From assembly GCF_008692195.1 (NCBI RefSeq), contig NZ_RXOM01000068.1, positions 62,001-126,000 on the forward strand: 64,000 bases of DNA, read 5' to 3'. Shown here in pieces: positions 52,106-59,313 of this stretch. Made by a program: the position numbers and the translations under genes. Below the pieces are notes generated by a model. It saw only the letters and a list, made by a program, of their open reading frames with translations. It was not told the origin of the DNA and did not search any database. Numbering within the stretch: position 1 is the first letter of the stretch; each line of letters opens with the position of its first letter. Source of the DNA: Salegentibacter sp. R32. Lineage in GTDB: Bacteria > Bacteroidota > Bacteroidia > Flavobacteriales > Flavobacteriaceae.

Positions 52106-53644
52106 TTATTGTATCACTTCACCGTTTTTGTCGTGAAAATGATATTCTAAATACGTGTAAGCGTCTCTTGGTAAAACTTTAACCCATCGTTTGTGGTCAA
52201 AAAACCATTTGCTTCTGGGCGATGGAATGCCTCTTGTTAAGTAGGCTGCCACAAAAGGATGTGCCGTTAAGGAAAACTTTTTATGGCCTTTTTTAATAAT
52301 TTTTTGTAAGTCGGCATTAATCTTATCAATGGTCACGATAGGAGCTTCGATTTCTCCGTCTCCGTTAGGATTTTTCTCGCGGGTTTTGATGTTCATTTCC
52401 GGTCTTACGCGTTGTCTGGTAATCTGTATCAGTCCAAATTTTGTAGGAGGTAAAATTTTGTGTTTCGCTCTATCGTCACTCATTTCATCTCTTAAATGAT
52501 TGTAGAGCTGTTTACGGTTTTCTGCTCTATTCATATCTATAAAGTCCACCACAATTATACCGCCCATATCACGCAAACGCAATTGCCGGGCAACTTCAGT
52601 AGCACTTATAAGGTTTACTTCTAAAGCAGTTTCTTCTTGGTTCTTGGCTTTATTGCTTCGGTTACCGCTGTTTACATCTATGACGTGCATGGCTTCGGTG
52701 TGTTCAATCACCAAATAAGCGCCTCTGCTCATAGAAACGGTTTTTCCGAAGGCGGTTTTTATTTGCCGTTCGATACCATATTTTTCGAAGATGGGGACAT
52801 TAGATTGATACAGTTTTACAATCGACTCTTTGTCGGGGGAAATCTCACCAACATAATCTTTAATTTGCGTATAAAGCGCTTCTTCATCGGTACAGATAGA
52901 GGTGAAGGTGTCGTTAAACATATCTCTCAACAGGGAATTTGCCCGGTTAAGTTCACCTAAAACTTTAGATGGTGTGCTGGCTCTATACAGTTTTTTGCAC
53001 ATTCCTGTCCAACGGTTCATTAAATTTTGAACGTCTTTGTCCAGGTCTGCTACTTTTTTGCCTTCTGCAACGGTACGTACTATTACCCCAAAGCCTTTTG
53101 GCCTTATACTTTTTACAAGTCGTTTAAGCCTGTCTTTTTCTTCTTTATCTTCAATCTTCTGCGATACAGATATTCTGTTAGAAAAAGGAACTAGCACGAT
53201 GTATCTTCCGGCAAGCGAAAGTTCACTGCTGATTCTTGGGCCTTTGGTAGAAATAGGTTCTTTTACGATTTGTACCAAAATCGATTGATTTGATTTTAAA
53301 ACATCAGTAATACTTCCGTTTTTATCAATATCATCTTCAAATCGATAATTCTTTAAAGAAAAATCTTTTAGTTTACCTGTGCTTACACGTTTTATGAATT
53401 TCAGCAAAGAAGATACTTGTGGTCCTAAGTCGTGATAGTGTAAAAAACCATCTTTTTCGTAGCCCACATTAACGAAGGCTGCGTTAAGACCGGGAACAGC
53501 TTTTCTGATTTTGGCCAAATAAATATCGCCTACAGAAAAATTACTGTTATCATCTTCTTTGTGTAATTCTATAAGTTTTCCATCTTTTAGTAAGGCAAAA
53601 TCAATAGCAGAAGAATTGGATCTAATAATTAATTCCTTATTCAT
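52106..53644 (-). CDS. rng: Ribonuclease E/G family (RNase G)
   Basis: The 512-residue endoribonuclease of the RNase G type is involved in mRNA decay and rRNA 5' maturation. It has an S1-like N-terminal domain (VGDIYLAKIRKAVPGLNAAF, VGYEKDGFLHYHDLG) and the catalytic DNase I-like core with GGIIVVDFIDMNR, where the Asp residues bind magnesium. MHVIDVNSGNRSNKA is the family MVDVNS-like block. It lacks the long scaffold tail of E. coli RNase E. It is the last of three minus-strand genes (HU, 29-residue protein, rng), a common Bacteroidota neighbourhood, and ends in a perfect palindrome terminator. Confidence 0.95.
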   Translation of the reverse strand: MNKELIIRSNSSAIDFALLKDGKLIELHKEDDNSNFSVGDIYLAKIRKAVPGLNAAFVNVGYEKDGFLHYHDLGPQVSSLLKFIKRVSTGKLKDFSLKNYRFEDDIDKNGSITDVLKSNQSILVQIVKEPISTKGPRISSELSLAGRYIVLVPFSNRISVSQKIEDKEEKDRLKRLVKSIRPKGFGVIVRTVAEGKKVADLDKDVQNLMNRWTGMCKKLYRASTPSKVLGELNRANSLLRDMFNDTFTSICTDEEALYTQIKDYVGEISPDKESIVKLYQSNVPIFEKYGIERQIKTAFGKTVSMSRGAYLVIEHTEAMHVIDVNSGNRSNKAKNQEETALEVNLISATEVARQLRLRDMGGIIVVDFIDMNRAENRKQLYNHLRDEMSDDRAKHKILPPTKFGLIQITRQRVRPEMNIKTREKNPNGDGEIEAPIVTIDKINADLQKIIKKGHKKFSLTAHPFVAAYLTRGIPSPRSKWFFDHKRWVKVLPRDAYTYLEYHFHDKNGEVIQ

Positions 53645-53785
53645 CTTTCATGCGTATTAGATTTTTATCCATACCTACCTAGGCAAGTATAGATGGATTA
53701 AACAAAAATTATCACAGGTTTTTAATCCTGAAAGAAGTGCTCTTTTTCCAATGAACACTTCTTATGTCAATGAACTTTTCTAAAC

Positions 53786-53812
53786 AAAAAAAGTAGTTAG
53801 CAACTACTTTTT
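53786..53812 (-). terminator. Terminator overlapping the end of the 29-residue protein gene
   Basis: AAGTAGTT (53791-53798) pairs with AACTACTT (53802-53809) around AGC, flanked by A and T runs. On the minus strand it gives a hairpin plus T tract. The stop codon (53804-53806) lies in the stem. Confidence 0.8.
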
Positions 53813-53893
53813 CTTGTGACGGTTAGCTCTTCTTCTTTTTTTACGCTTGTGCGTGGCTACCTTATGTCTTTTTCTCTTTTTACCACTTGGCAT
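53804..53893 (-). CDS. 29-residue, extremely basic ribosomal-protein-like peptide
   Basis: The ATG at 53893 opens a 29-codon frame (30 with stop). The product starts MPSGKKRKRHKVATHKRKKR and ends RANRHKKK. Nearly two thirds of the residues are Lys, Arg or His, and there are no acidic residues, as in the smallest ribosomal proteins. Similar peptides sit between HU and RNase G genes in Bacteroidota as far as I recall. It could be a flavobacterial ribosome component such as the novel protein bL38 reported from the Flavobacterium ribosome, but I cannot confirm the identity. The frame starts 33 bases after the HU stop and its end forms a terminator, both signs of a real gene. Confidence 0.75.
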   Translation of the reverse strand: MPSGKKRKRHKVATHKRKKRRRANRHKKK

Positions 53894-53925
53894 AAATAGT
53901 GTGTTTTTTTAATTAATAATTCGTT

Positions 53926-54216
53926 TTATTTAACTTCTACGTTAGATTTTACTCCCTCTACAAAAACCTTAGCAGGTTTAAATGCAGGAATATTGTGTGC
54001 AGGAATTTTGATAGTTGTATTTTTAGAAATATTTCTACCGGTTTTCTCTGCTCTTGTTTTAATGATAAAGCTTCCAAAGCCTCTTAGATATACATTATCT
54101 CCGCTTTCCAAAGAATCTTTTACTTCTTGCATGAAGGTCTCAATTGTAGCTTGTACATCACCTTTTTCCATTCCAAGTTTTTCTGAAATATTCGCTACGA
54201 GATCTGCTTTCGTCAT
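53926..54216 (-). CDS. hup: HU family DNA-binding protein
   Basis: The 96-residue nucleoid protein binds and bends DNA as a dimer. It has the family start MTKADLVANISEKLGMEKGD and the beta-arm region GFGSFIIKTRAEKTGRNIS followed by KIPAHNIPAFKPAKVFVEGV, with Pro at the DNA-intercalating tip (IPAHN). Length is normal. It is the first gene of the HU, 29-residue peptide, rng run and has a perfect consensus promoter. It is divergent from mutY. Confidence 0.96.
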   Translation of the reverse strand: MTKADLVANISEKLGMEKGDVQATIETFMQEVKDSLESGDNVYLRGFGSFIIKTRAEKTGRNISKNTTIKIPAHNIPAFKPAKVFVEGVKSNVEVK

Positions 54217-54262
54217 CTTACAGTTATTTTTGTTATAAATAGGGTTACAAATTTCAAGGGCG

Positions 54263-54294
54263 CAAATATAAGAATTTAATATTCAATTAATCAA
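54263..54294 (-). promoter_or_regulatory. Promoter of the HU gene
   Basis: On the minus strand TTG (54294-54292), a 21-base spacer and TATATTTG (54270-54263) match the consensus exactly. The ATG at 54216 is about 47 bases downstream. Confidence 0.75.
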
Positions 54295-54356
54295 GCCTAA
54301 TTGTTTAAATAGTAACCAAATAAAGTTTTTATTATTGTATTTCAACAAATATAAGA

Positions 54357-55421
54357 ATGAAATTTTATAATTTACTGATTGATTGGTATTTATCTCATCA
54401 GCGTGATTTACCTTGGAGAAAAACAAAACAGCCTTATCATATCTGGTTGAGCGAAATTATGCTACAACAAACCCGGGTTGCTCAAGGATTGCCTTATTAT
54501 TTACGCTTTGTTGAAGAATTTCCCAGTGTTTTTGATTTGGCTGAAGCCAGTGAAGAAAAAGTACTTAAACTTTGGCAAGGCCTAGGTTATTATTCCCGCG
54601 CAAGAAATCTTCATTTTACCGCCAAATACGTAGCGAATGAATTAAACGGAGAATTTCCCGATACTTATAAAGAATTAAAAAAACTAAAAGGAGTAGGTGA
54701 TTACACGGCAAGTGCCATTGCTTCTATTTGTTTTAATGAGCCAGTGGCTGTGGTCGATGGTAATGTATATCGGGTGTTGTCCCGGGTTTTTGGAATAGAT
54801 ACGCCTATTAATTCAACCGAAGGAATAAAAGAGTTTAAAAATTTAGCTGAAGAAAAGCTGGATAAAGAAAATGCCAGTGTTTACAATCAAGCCATTATGG
54901 AATTTGGCGCGTTGCATTGCAAACCGAAAAATCCGTATTGTATTACTTGTCCTTTTCAAGCGGAATGCGTTGCATTTCAACAAGGAAAAATTGAAGAATT
55001 GCCCGTAAAGCTGAAAAAGACCAAAGTAAAAACCAAACATTTTAATTATTTGGTCATGGTTTCTGAAGGGAAGACGGTGATTCAGCAACGAAGAGGAAAT
55101 GGGATTTGGAAAAATCTCTATCAATTTCCACTCATAGAAACGGAAAAGGAAGTCAATAAATCTCAATTTCTGGAGGAAGAGAACCTTCAGGGATTACTAA
55201 CCTTTCCTACGGAAAAAATAAATTTATTCAACGAAAAACCTATAAAACATGTACTTTCGCACCGTAAATTAATGGTTAAGTTCTGGCTGATAGAGTTGCC
55301 TGAAGTTCCTTCAGCATTCAAAACAAATGAGTTTGAAGTAATTCAGCAAGAAGATATTCGGCTTTATCCGGTTCCTATTTTAATAGAAAAATTTATAGAG
55401 CAGTTCTATTTTAGCAAATAA
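54357..55421 (+). CDS. mutY: A/G-specific adenine glycosylase
   Basis: The 354-residue base-excision repair enzyme removes adenine mispaired with 8-oxoguanine. It begins FYNLLIDWYLSHQRDLPWRK and has EIMLQQTRVAQGLPYYLRF, the helix-hairpin-helix LKGVGDYTASAIASI and the catalytic Asp in AVVDGNVYRVLSR. The [4Fe-4S] cysteines are at 188, 195, 198 and 204. The C-terminal NUDIX-like domain (8-oxoG recognition) has IQQRRGNGIWKNLYQFP. Length is normal. It is followed by ssb, gldE and gldD, a conserved flavobacterial order. Confidence 0.96.
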   Translation: MKFYNLLIDWYLSHQRDLPWRKTKQPYHIWLSEIMLQQTRVAQGLPYYLRFVEEFPSVFDLAEASEEKVLKLWQGLGYYSRARNLHFTAKYVANELNGEFPDTYKELKKLKGVGDYTASAIASICFNEPVAVVDGNVYRVLSRVFGIDTPINSTEGIKEFKNLAEEKLDKENASVYNQAIMEFGALHCKPKNPYCITCPFQAECVAFQQGKIEELPVKLKKTKVKTKHFNYLVMVSEGKTVIQQRRGNGIWKNLYQFPLIETEKEVNKSQFLEEENLQGLLTFPTEKINLFNEKPIKHVLSHRKLMVKFWLIELPEVPSAFKTNEFEVIQQEDIRLYPVPILIEKFIEQFYFSK

Positions 55422-55455
55422 GACTTTTTCCTTACATTTACTTAAAAGCAAAAAA

Positions 55456-55944
55456 ATGGCATCAGGTACATTAAATAAAGTTATGTTGATTGGTCACACC
55501 GGTGACGATGTGAAAATGCACTATTTTGAAGGTGGCGGTTGTATTGGGCGTTTTCCCTTGGCAACCAACGAAGATTATGTGAACAGGACTACAGGCGAAC
55601 GCGTGAGCAATACCGAGTGGCACAATATTGTAGTGAGAAATAAAGCAGCTGAAGTTTGCGAAAAATATTTAAATAAAGGCGATAAGGTTTATATTGAAGG
55701 TAGAATAAAAACCAGAAAATGGACCGATGATAAAGGGATGGAGCGTTACTCTACAGAAGTACAATGCTCAGAATTTACCTTTTTAACGCCTAAAGAACAG
55801 AGTGGTACAGGAGGCGGAGGAATGCAGCAACAATCTAGTGGTAGCAATCCGCAACAATATCAACAACCTTCACAACCATCAAATGCCGGAGCTGTAAATC
55901 CGCCACAGATGGATGATGACGAGGAAGATGATTTACCATTTTAA
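55456..55944 (+). CDS. ssb: Single-stranded DNA-binding protein
   Basis: The 162-residue SSB is an OB-fold tetramer that coats single-stranded DNA. It shows LNKVMLIGHTGDDVKMHYFE, NTEWHNIVVRNKAAEVCEKY and YIEGRIKTRKWTDDKG. A Gln/Pro/Gly-rich linker (about 113-150) leads to the acidic tail DDEEDDLPF, the usual partner-binding peptide. Length fits. It follows mutY by 34 bases and precedes gldE by about 20. Confidence 0.96.
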   Translation: MASGTLNKVMLIGHTGDDVKMHYFEGGGCIGRFPLATNEDYVNRTTGERVSNTEWHNIVVRNKAAEVCEKYLNKGDKVYIEGRIKTRKWTDDKGMERYSTEVQCSEFTFLTPKEQSGTGGGGMQQQSSGSNPQQYQQPSQPSNAGAVNPPQMDDDEEDDLPF

Positions 55945-55964
55945 GTTGAATTAAATAGAAAAAT

Positions 55965-57317
55965 TTGGATCCTGACCCTTCCAGTTTATTTTTATTTCTA
56001 GCGGTAGATTTTTCCCATATTTTCGGGATAGTTGTCCTTGTGTTATTGTTAGTCTGTTCGGCTTTGATTTCCGGTTCAGAAGTGGCTTTGTTTTCACTTA
56101 CTCCTGCAGATTTTGATGTAAAAGACGGGAACGTTTCCCCTAAACAACAAATTTTAATTCGGCTTCTAGACCGACCTAAAAAGTTGTTGGCAACCATCTT
56201 AGTGGCCAATAATTTTGTGAATATCGCGGTGGTCTTGTTGTTTGAGTCGTTGAGTGATATTTGGTTTAGAAACATAAATTCTGCTATTGACCTCTATTAC
56301 TTTCAGCTAGATTTAGTGTTTTTCTTAAAAGTAATTGTAGTTACTTTTTTAATCTTACTCTTTGGGGAGATTTTACCTAAGATTTATGCTAGTAGAAACA
56401 AAGTGATTTTTTCTCATTTTATGGCTTATCCGCTTTCATTTTTAGATAAGTTATTGAGTATGTTTAGTATCCCGATGCGACAGGTAACTTTGTTAATTCA
56501 TAAGCGTTTGGGGAAACAAAAATCTGGATTGAGCGTAGATCAACTTTCGCAAGCTTTAGAACTTACTTCTGAAGAAGATACCACCAAAGAAGAACAAAAA
56601 ATTTTACAGGGAATTGTTTCCTTCGGAAATACTGAAGTGAAGCAAGCGATGAAACCTCGTATTGACGTTTTTGCTTTAAATATTGAACAGGATTTTAAGG
56701 AAGTTATCACTGAAGTAATGGAACATGGTTATTCCAGGATTCCGGTGTACGAAGAAAATATAGATAACGTTAAAGGGATTCTTTACATTAAAGATTTGCT
56801 TCCTTATCTAGATACTAAAAATTTCAACTGGCAAAGTTTGGTTCGGGATGCTTATTTTGTTCCTGAAAATAAAAAACTGGACGATTTACTGAATGATTTT
56901 AAAGATAAAAAAAATCACTTGGCAATTGTGGTGGATGAATATGGAGGCACCAGCGGACTCATTTCTTTGGAAGATATTATTGAAGAAATTGTAGGTGATA
57001 TTAGCGATGAGTTTGATGATGAAGATTTGATTTTCTCCAAACTGGATGAAAACAATTATGTTTTTGAAGGAAAAACACCTTTAAAAGATTTTTATAAAGT
57101 TATAAAACTGGAAGATCCTGTTTATTTTGAAGAAAAGAAAGGCGAGGCAGAAACCTTGGCCGGGTTCTTATTGGAAATCTCCGGTGAGTTCCCAAAGAAA
57201 AATCAGAAAATAATTTTTGAAAATTATACGTTTACTGTAGAGGCTATCGATAATAAACGAATTAAACAAGTAAAATTAAATATTGGTAATGAAGCGAACG
57301 CAGGGAATAATAATTAG
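55965..57317 (+). CDS. gldE: Gliding-motility-associated protein GldE (hemolysin/CorC-type)
   Basis: The 450-residue membrane protein has a DUF21/CNNM-type N-terminal membrane domain (LLLVCSALISGSEVALFSLT), two CBS domains (EHGYSRIPVYEENIDNVKG, VVDEYGGTSGLISLEDIIEE) and a CorC-type C-terminal domain. The conserved beginning DPDPSSLF follows a TTG codon, with no ATG nearby, so TTG is the start. Gliding studies in Flavobacterium place GldE with GldD and the type IX secretion system. It overlaps gldD by 29 bases, consistent with coupling. Metal or ion transport by the membrane part is possible. Confidence 0.93.
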   Translation: MDPDPSSLFLFLAVDFSHIFGIVVLVLLLVCSALISGSEVALFSLTPADFDVKDGNVSPKQQILIRLLDRPKKLLATILVANNFVNIAVVLLFESLSDIWFRNINSAIDLYYFQLDLVFFLKVIVVTFLILLFGEILPKIYASRNKVIFSHFMAYPLSFLDKLLSMFSIPMRQVTLLIHKRLGKQKSGLSVDQLSQALELTSEEDTTKEEQKILQGIVSFGNTEVKQAMKPRIDVFALNIEQDFKEVITEVMEHGYSRIPVYEENIDNVKGILYIKDLLPYLDTKNFNWQSLVRDAYFVPENKKLDDLLNDFKDKKNHLAIVVDEYGGTSGLISLEDIIEEIVGDISDEFDDEDLIFSKLDENNYVFEGKTPLKDFYKVIKLEDPVYFEEKKGEAETLAGFLLEISGEFPKKNQKIIFENYTFTVEAIDNKRIKQVKLNIGNEANAGNNN

Positions 57318-57867
57318 TCTTTTGTTTTTAATTTTTACTTCTTGTGAAAAAAGCTATCAGCCCAAACCTAAAGGCTTTTTGGCTTTAAACTACCCAGAAG
57401 CAAAGTATAAAAAAGCACAAATCCCTTGTCCGTATTCATTTCAGATTAATAAAAATGCCGATATAAAAGCTTCCAAGACCAACAATCCCTGTTGGTTGGA
57501 TATTGAATATCCTGACTTGAAGGGAACTATTTTCATCACCTATAAACCAGTTACCGATAACCTTCAAAAGTTGCTCATTGATGCGCAAAAACTTCCGTTG
57601 CAGCATACCATTAAAGCCGATGAAATTGAAGGGGATACTTACATCAACGAAAAGCACAATACCTACGGGACTTTTTATGAAGTGAAAGGTGACGCGGCTT
57701 CACAAGCACAATTTTACTTAACCGATAGTGTACACCATTTTTTAACTGGCTCTATTTACTTTAAAACCCAGCCCAATTTTGATAGTATCGTTCCGGCGGC
57801 TGCTTATTTAGAAAAAGATATCCGTCGCATTATGGAGTCTTTGGAGTGGGCAGAAATTCAAGAGTAA
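57289..57867 (+). CDS. gldD: Gliding-motility lipoprotein GldD
   Basis: The 192-residue lipoprotein starts at ATG 57289; a TTG two codons upstream is less likely. The lipobox ends FTSC with the lipidated Cys at residue 19. Conserved blocks are KPKGFLALNYPEAKYKKA, KTNNPCWLDIEYPDLKGTIF and YGTFYEVKGDAASQAQFYLT. GldD is needed for gliding and type IX secretion in related bacteria, probably acting at the envelope. It lies in the conserved mutY, ssb, gldE, gldD order and overlaps gldE by 29 bases. Confidence 0.93.
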   Translation: MKRTQGIIISLLFLIFTSCEKSYQPKPKGFLALNYPEAKYKKAQIPCPYSFQINKNADIKASKTNNPCWLDIEYPDLKGTIFITYKPVTDNLQKLLIDAQKLPLQHTIKADEIEGDTYINEKHNTYGTFYEVKGDAASQAQFYLTDSVHHFLTGSIYFKTQPNFDSIVPAAAYLEKDIRRIMESLEWAEIQE

Positions 57868-57900
57868 AATTCTTAGCTCATTTCAATAAATAGTTAAGTT

Positions 57901-58221
57901 TTATTTTGCTGATATCATACAGTAATTATTAGCTGGATAGTCATCTCCCTTTTTTCTATTATTTTGCCATTGTAAAGGTTGAAGATTGTTTAATTCATCA
58001 CCTCCATTTTTCGCAACAGGTTTTATATGATCGATTTCCCAACCGTCTCCATTTTTATCAGTAACTCCGTAACTGCTCCATCTTATAAATGCTCCACAGC
58101 GATCTTTTCTGATGACCGAAGAATCACGTCCGATTACAGTATCGGCTTTATTCCAAACTGTTCTTCTTGTTTCCATAGAAAAAGAGTTTCCATTTCTAGT
58201 AGTATTAGGTTTTCTTGCCAT
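57901..58221 (-). CDS. Small HNH endonuclease domain protein
   Basis: The protein is 106 residues from ATG 58221; the TTG three codons upstream is not needed. The HNH nuclease motif is complete: WEIDHIKPVAKNGGDELNNL (Asp64-His65), then an Asn-rich QPLQWQNNRKKGDD, with Asn residues at the usual metal-site positions. The rest is short and basic. Such free-standing proteins are common in Flavobacteriia and may be nucleases of unknown role. It sits alone between gldD and a transporter gene, with no sign of a phage or restriction locus. Function is therefore not assigned. Confidence 0.85.
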   Translation of the reverse strand: MARKPNTTRNGNSFSMETRRTVWNKADTVIGRDSSVIRKDRCGAFIRWSSYGVTDKNGDGWEIDHIKPVAKNGGDELNNLQPLQWQNNRKKGDDYPANNYCMISAK

Positions 58222-58336
58222 AATAATCAATTTTAGATTTTTAAACTTTCATTTGCTAAAGTTAATTGCTTAATTTTTAGATAGTTTACGGAAACCCTCA
58301 ATTTGATTAAATTATTTTTATAAAATAGATTAAATG

Positions 58337-58368
58337 TTGTTTTCTAAATTAAAAAAATCACACTTTTG
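58337..58368 (+). promoter_or_regulatory. Promoter of the EamA transporter gene
   Basis: TTG at 58337-58339, a 21-base spacer and CACTTTTG at 58361-58368 match the consensus at 7 of 8 -7 positions. An in-frame TTG at 58366 is part of the box, so the start is the ATG at 58384. Confidence 0.6.
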
Positions 58369-58383
58369 CAAAAAGTTTTGGCT

Positions 58384-59298
58384 ATGAATCAGCAGCAGTT
58401 AAAATGGATTTACCTTGTAGGGCTTTCGTTGGTTTGGGGGAGTTCTTTTATCCTAATCAAAAAAGGCTTGTTGGGTTTGACTCCTATTCAATTGGGAGCT
58501 TTGAGAACTTTTTTGGCCGGTATTTTTTTATTACTGATAGGTTTTAAGAGCCTGAAGAAAATAAAAAAGCATCAGTGGAAATGGATTGCGGTTTCTGCTT
58601 TTCTTGGCACATTTTTTCCTGCATTTATCTTTGCCTTTGCTGAATTAAAAGTAGACAGCGCCATTGTTTCTATTTTAAATTCTACCGTACCCATTCTATC
58701 AATTGTGTTTGGCTTTTTACTATTCAAAATAAAATCTACTAAAAATCAAATTATAGGAGTATTGATTGGTTTGGTAGGTTCTGTGTGTTTAATAGGAAGT
58801 GGCGTTCAGCTTAATAATCAGCAGCATTTGTTGTATTCATTTTTACCACTTTTGGCGACGAGTATGTACGCGATTAACGTTCATATTATTAAACGATATT
58901 TGCAAGAAATTCCGGCGCTTAGTATAACCGTAGGCTGCTTTACTATTTTAATGCTGCCAACAACCATTATATTGATATCAGTCGACTTTTTTAATACAGA
59001 TTTATTAACCAATCCTGAAACACAAACTTCTATTGGTTTTATCGCTATTTTGTCGGTAGTTGGAACGGGAATAGCCAAGATTCTTTTTAATCGATTGGTT
59101 CAAATCTCTACACCTGTTTTTTCTACTTCGGTTACGTATTTGATTCCGGTGGTAGCTTTAGGCTGGGGAGTTTTGGATGGAGAAAAATTTGAATTTCTTC
59201 AACTTCTTTCTGCGTTTATTATTTTATTTGGAGTTTACATGTCTAATAGAAAAAAGAAAATAAAAAAGCCGATCCCAAAAGAATCGGCTTTAGAATAA
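58384..59298 (+). CDS. EamA/DMT family transporter
   Basis: The protein is 304 residues from ATG 58384, with ten predicted helices in two EamA repeats. The first begins LVWGSSFILIKKGLLGLTPI, with VDSAIVSILNSTVPILSIVF. The second has LLATSMYAINVHIIKRYLQE and SVTYLIPVVALGWGVLDGE. This is the drug/metabolite transporter superfamily, typically exporting small metabolites or amino acids; the substrate is unknown. The final codons (KKPIPKESALE) coincide with the terminator of the converging M16 gene. Confidence 0.9.
   Translation: MNQQQLKWIYLVGLSLVWGSSFILIKKGLLGLTPIQLGALRTFLAGIFLLLIGFKSLKKIKKHQWKWIAVSAFLGTFFPAFIFAFAELKVDSAIVSILNSTVPILSIVFGFLLFKIKSTKNQIIGVLIGLVGSVCLIGSGVQLNNQQHLLYSFLPLLATSMYAINVHIIKRYLQEIPALSITVGCFTILMLPTTIILISVDFFNTDLLTNPETQTSIGFIAILSVVGTGIAKILFNRLVQISTPVFSTSVTYLIPVVALGWGVLDGEKFEFLQLLSAFIILFGVYMSNRKKKIKKPIPKESALE
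59262..59291 (-). terminator. Terminator of the M16 peptidase unit, inside the EamA coding end
   Basis: AAAGCCGAT (59265-59273) pairs with ATCGGCTTT (59283-59291). On the minus strand the stem runs into TTTTTTAT, a good terminator for the converging M16 unit. It occupies codons of the plus-strand EamA gene. Confidence 0.8.
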
Positions 59299-59313
59299 TA
59301 AAGGAGAAATTGA

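Noticed and set aside
57901-58221. Defence or phage locus around the HNH gene
   Set aside because: The neighbours are gldD and a transporter. There are no restriction, phage or integrase genes.
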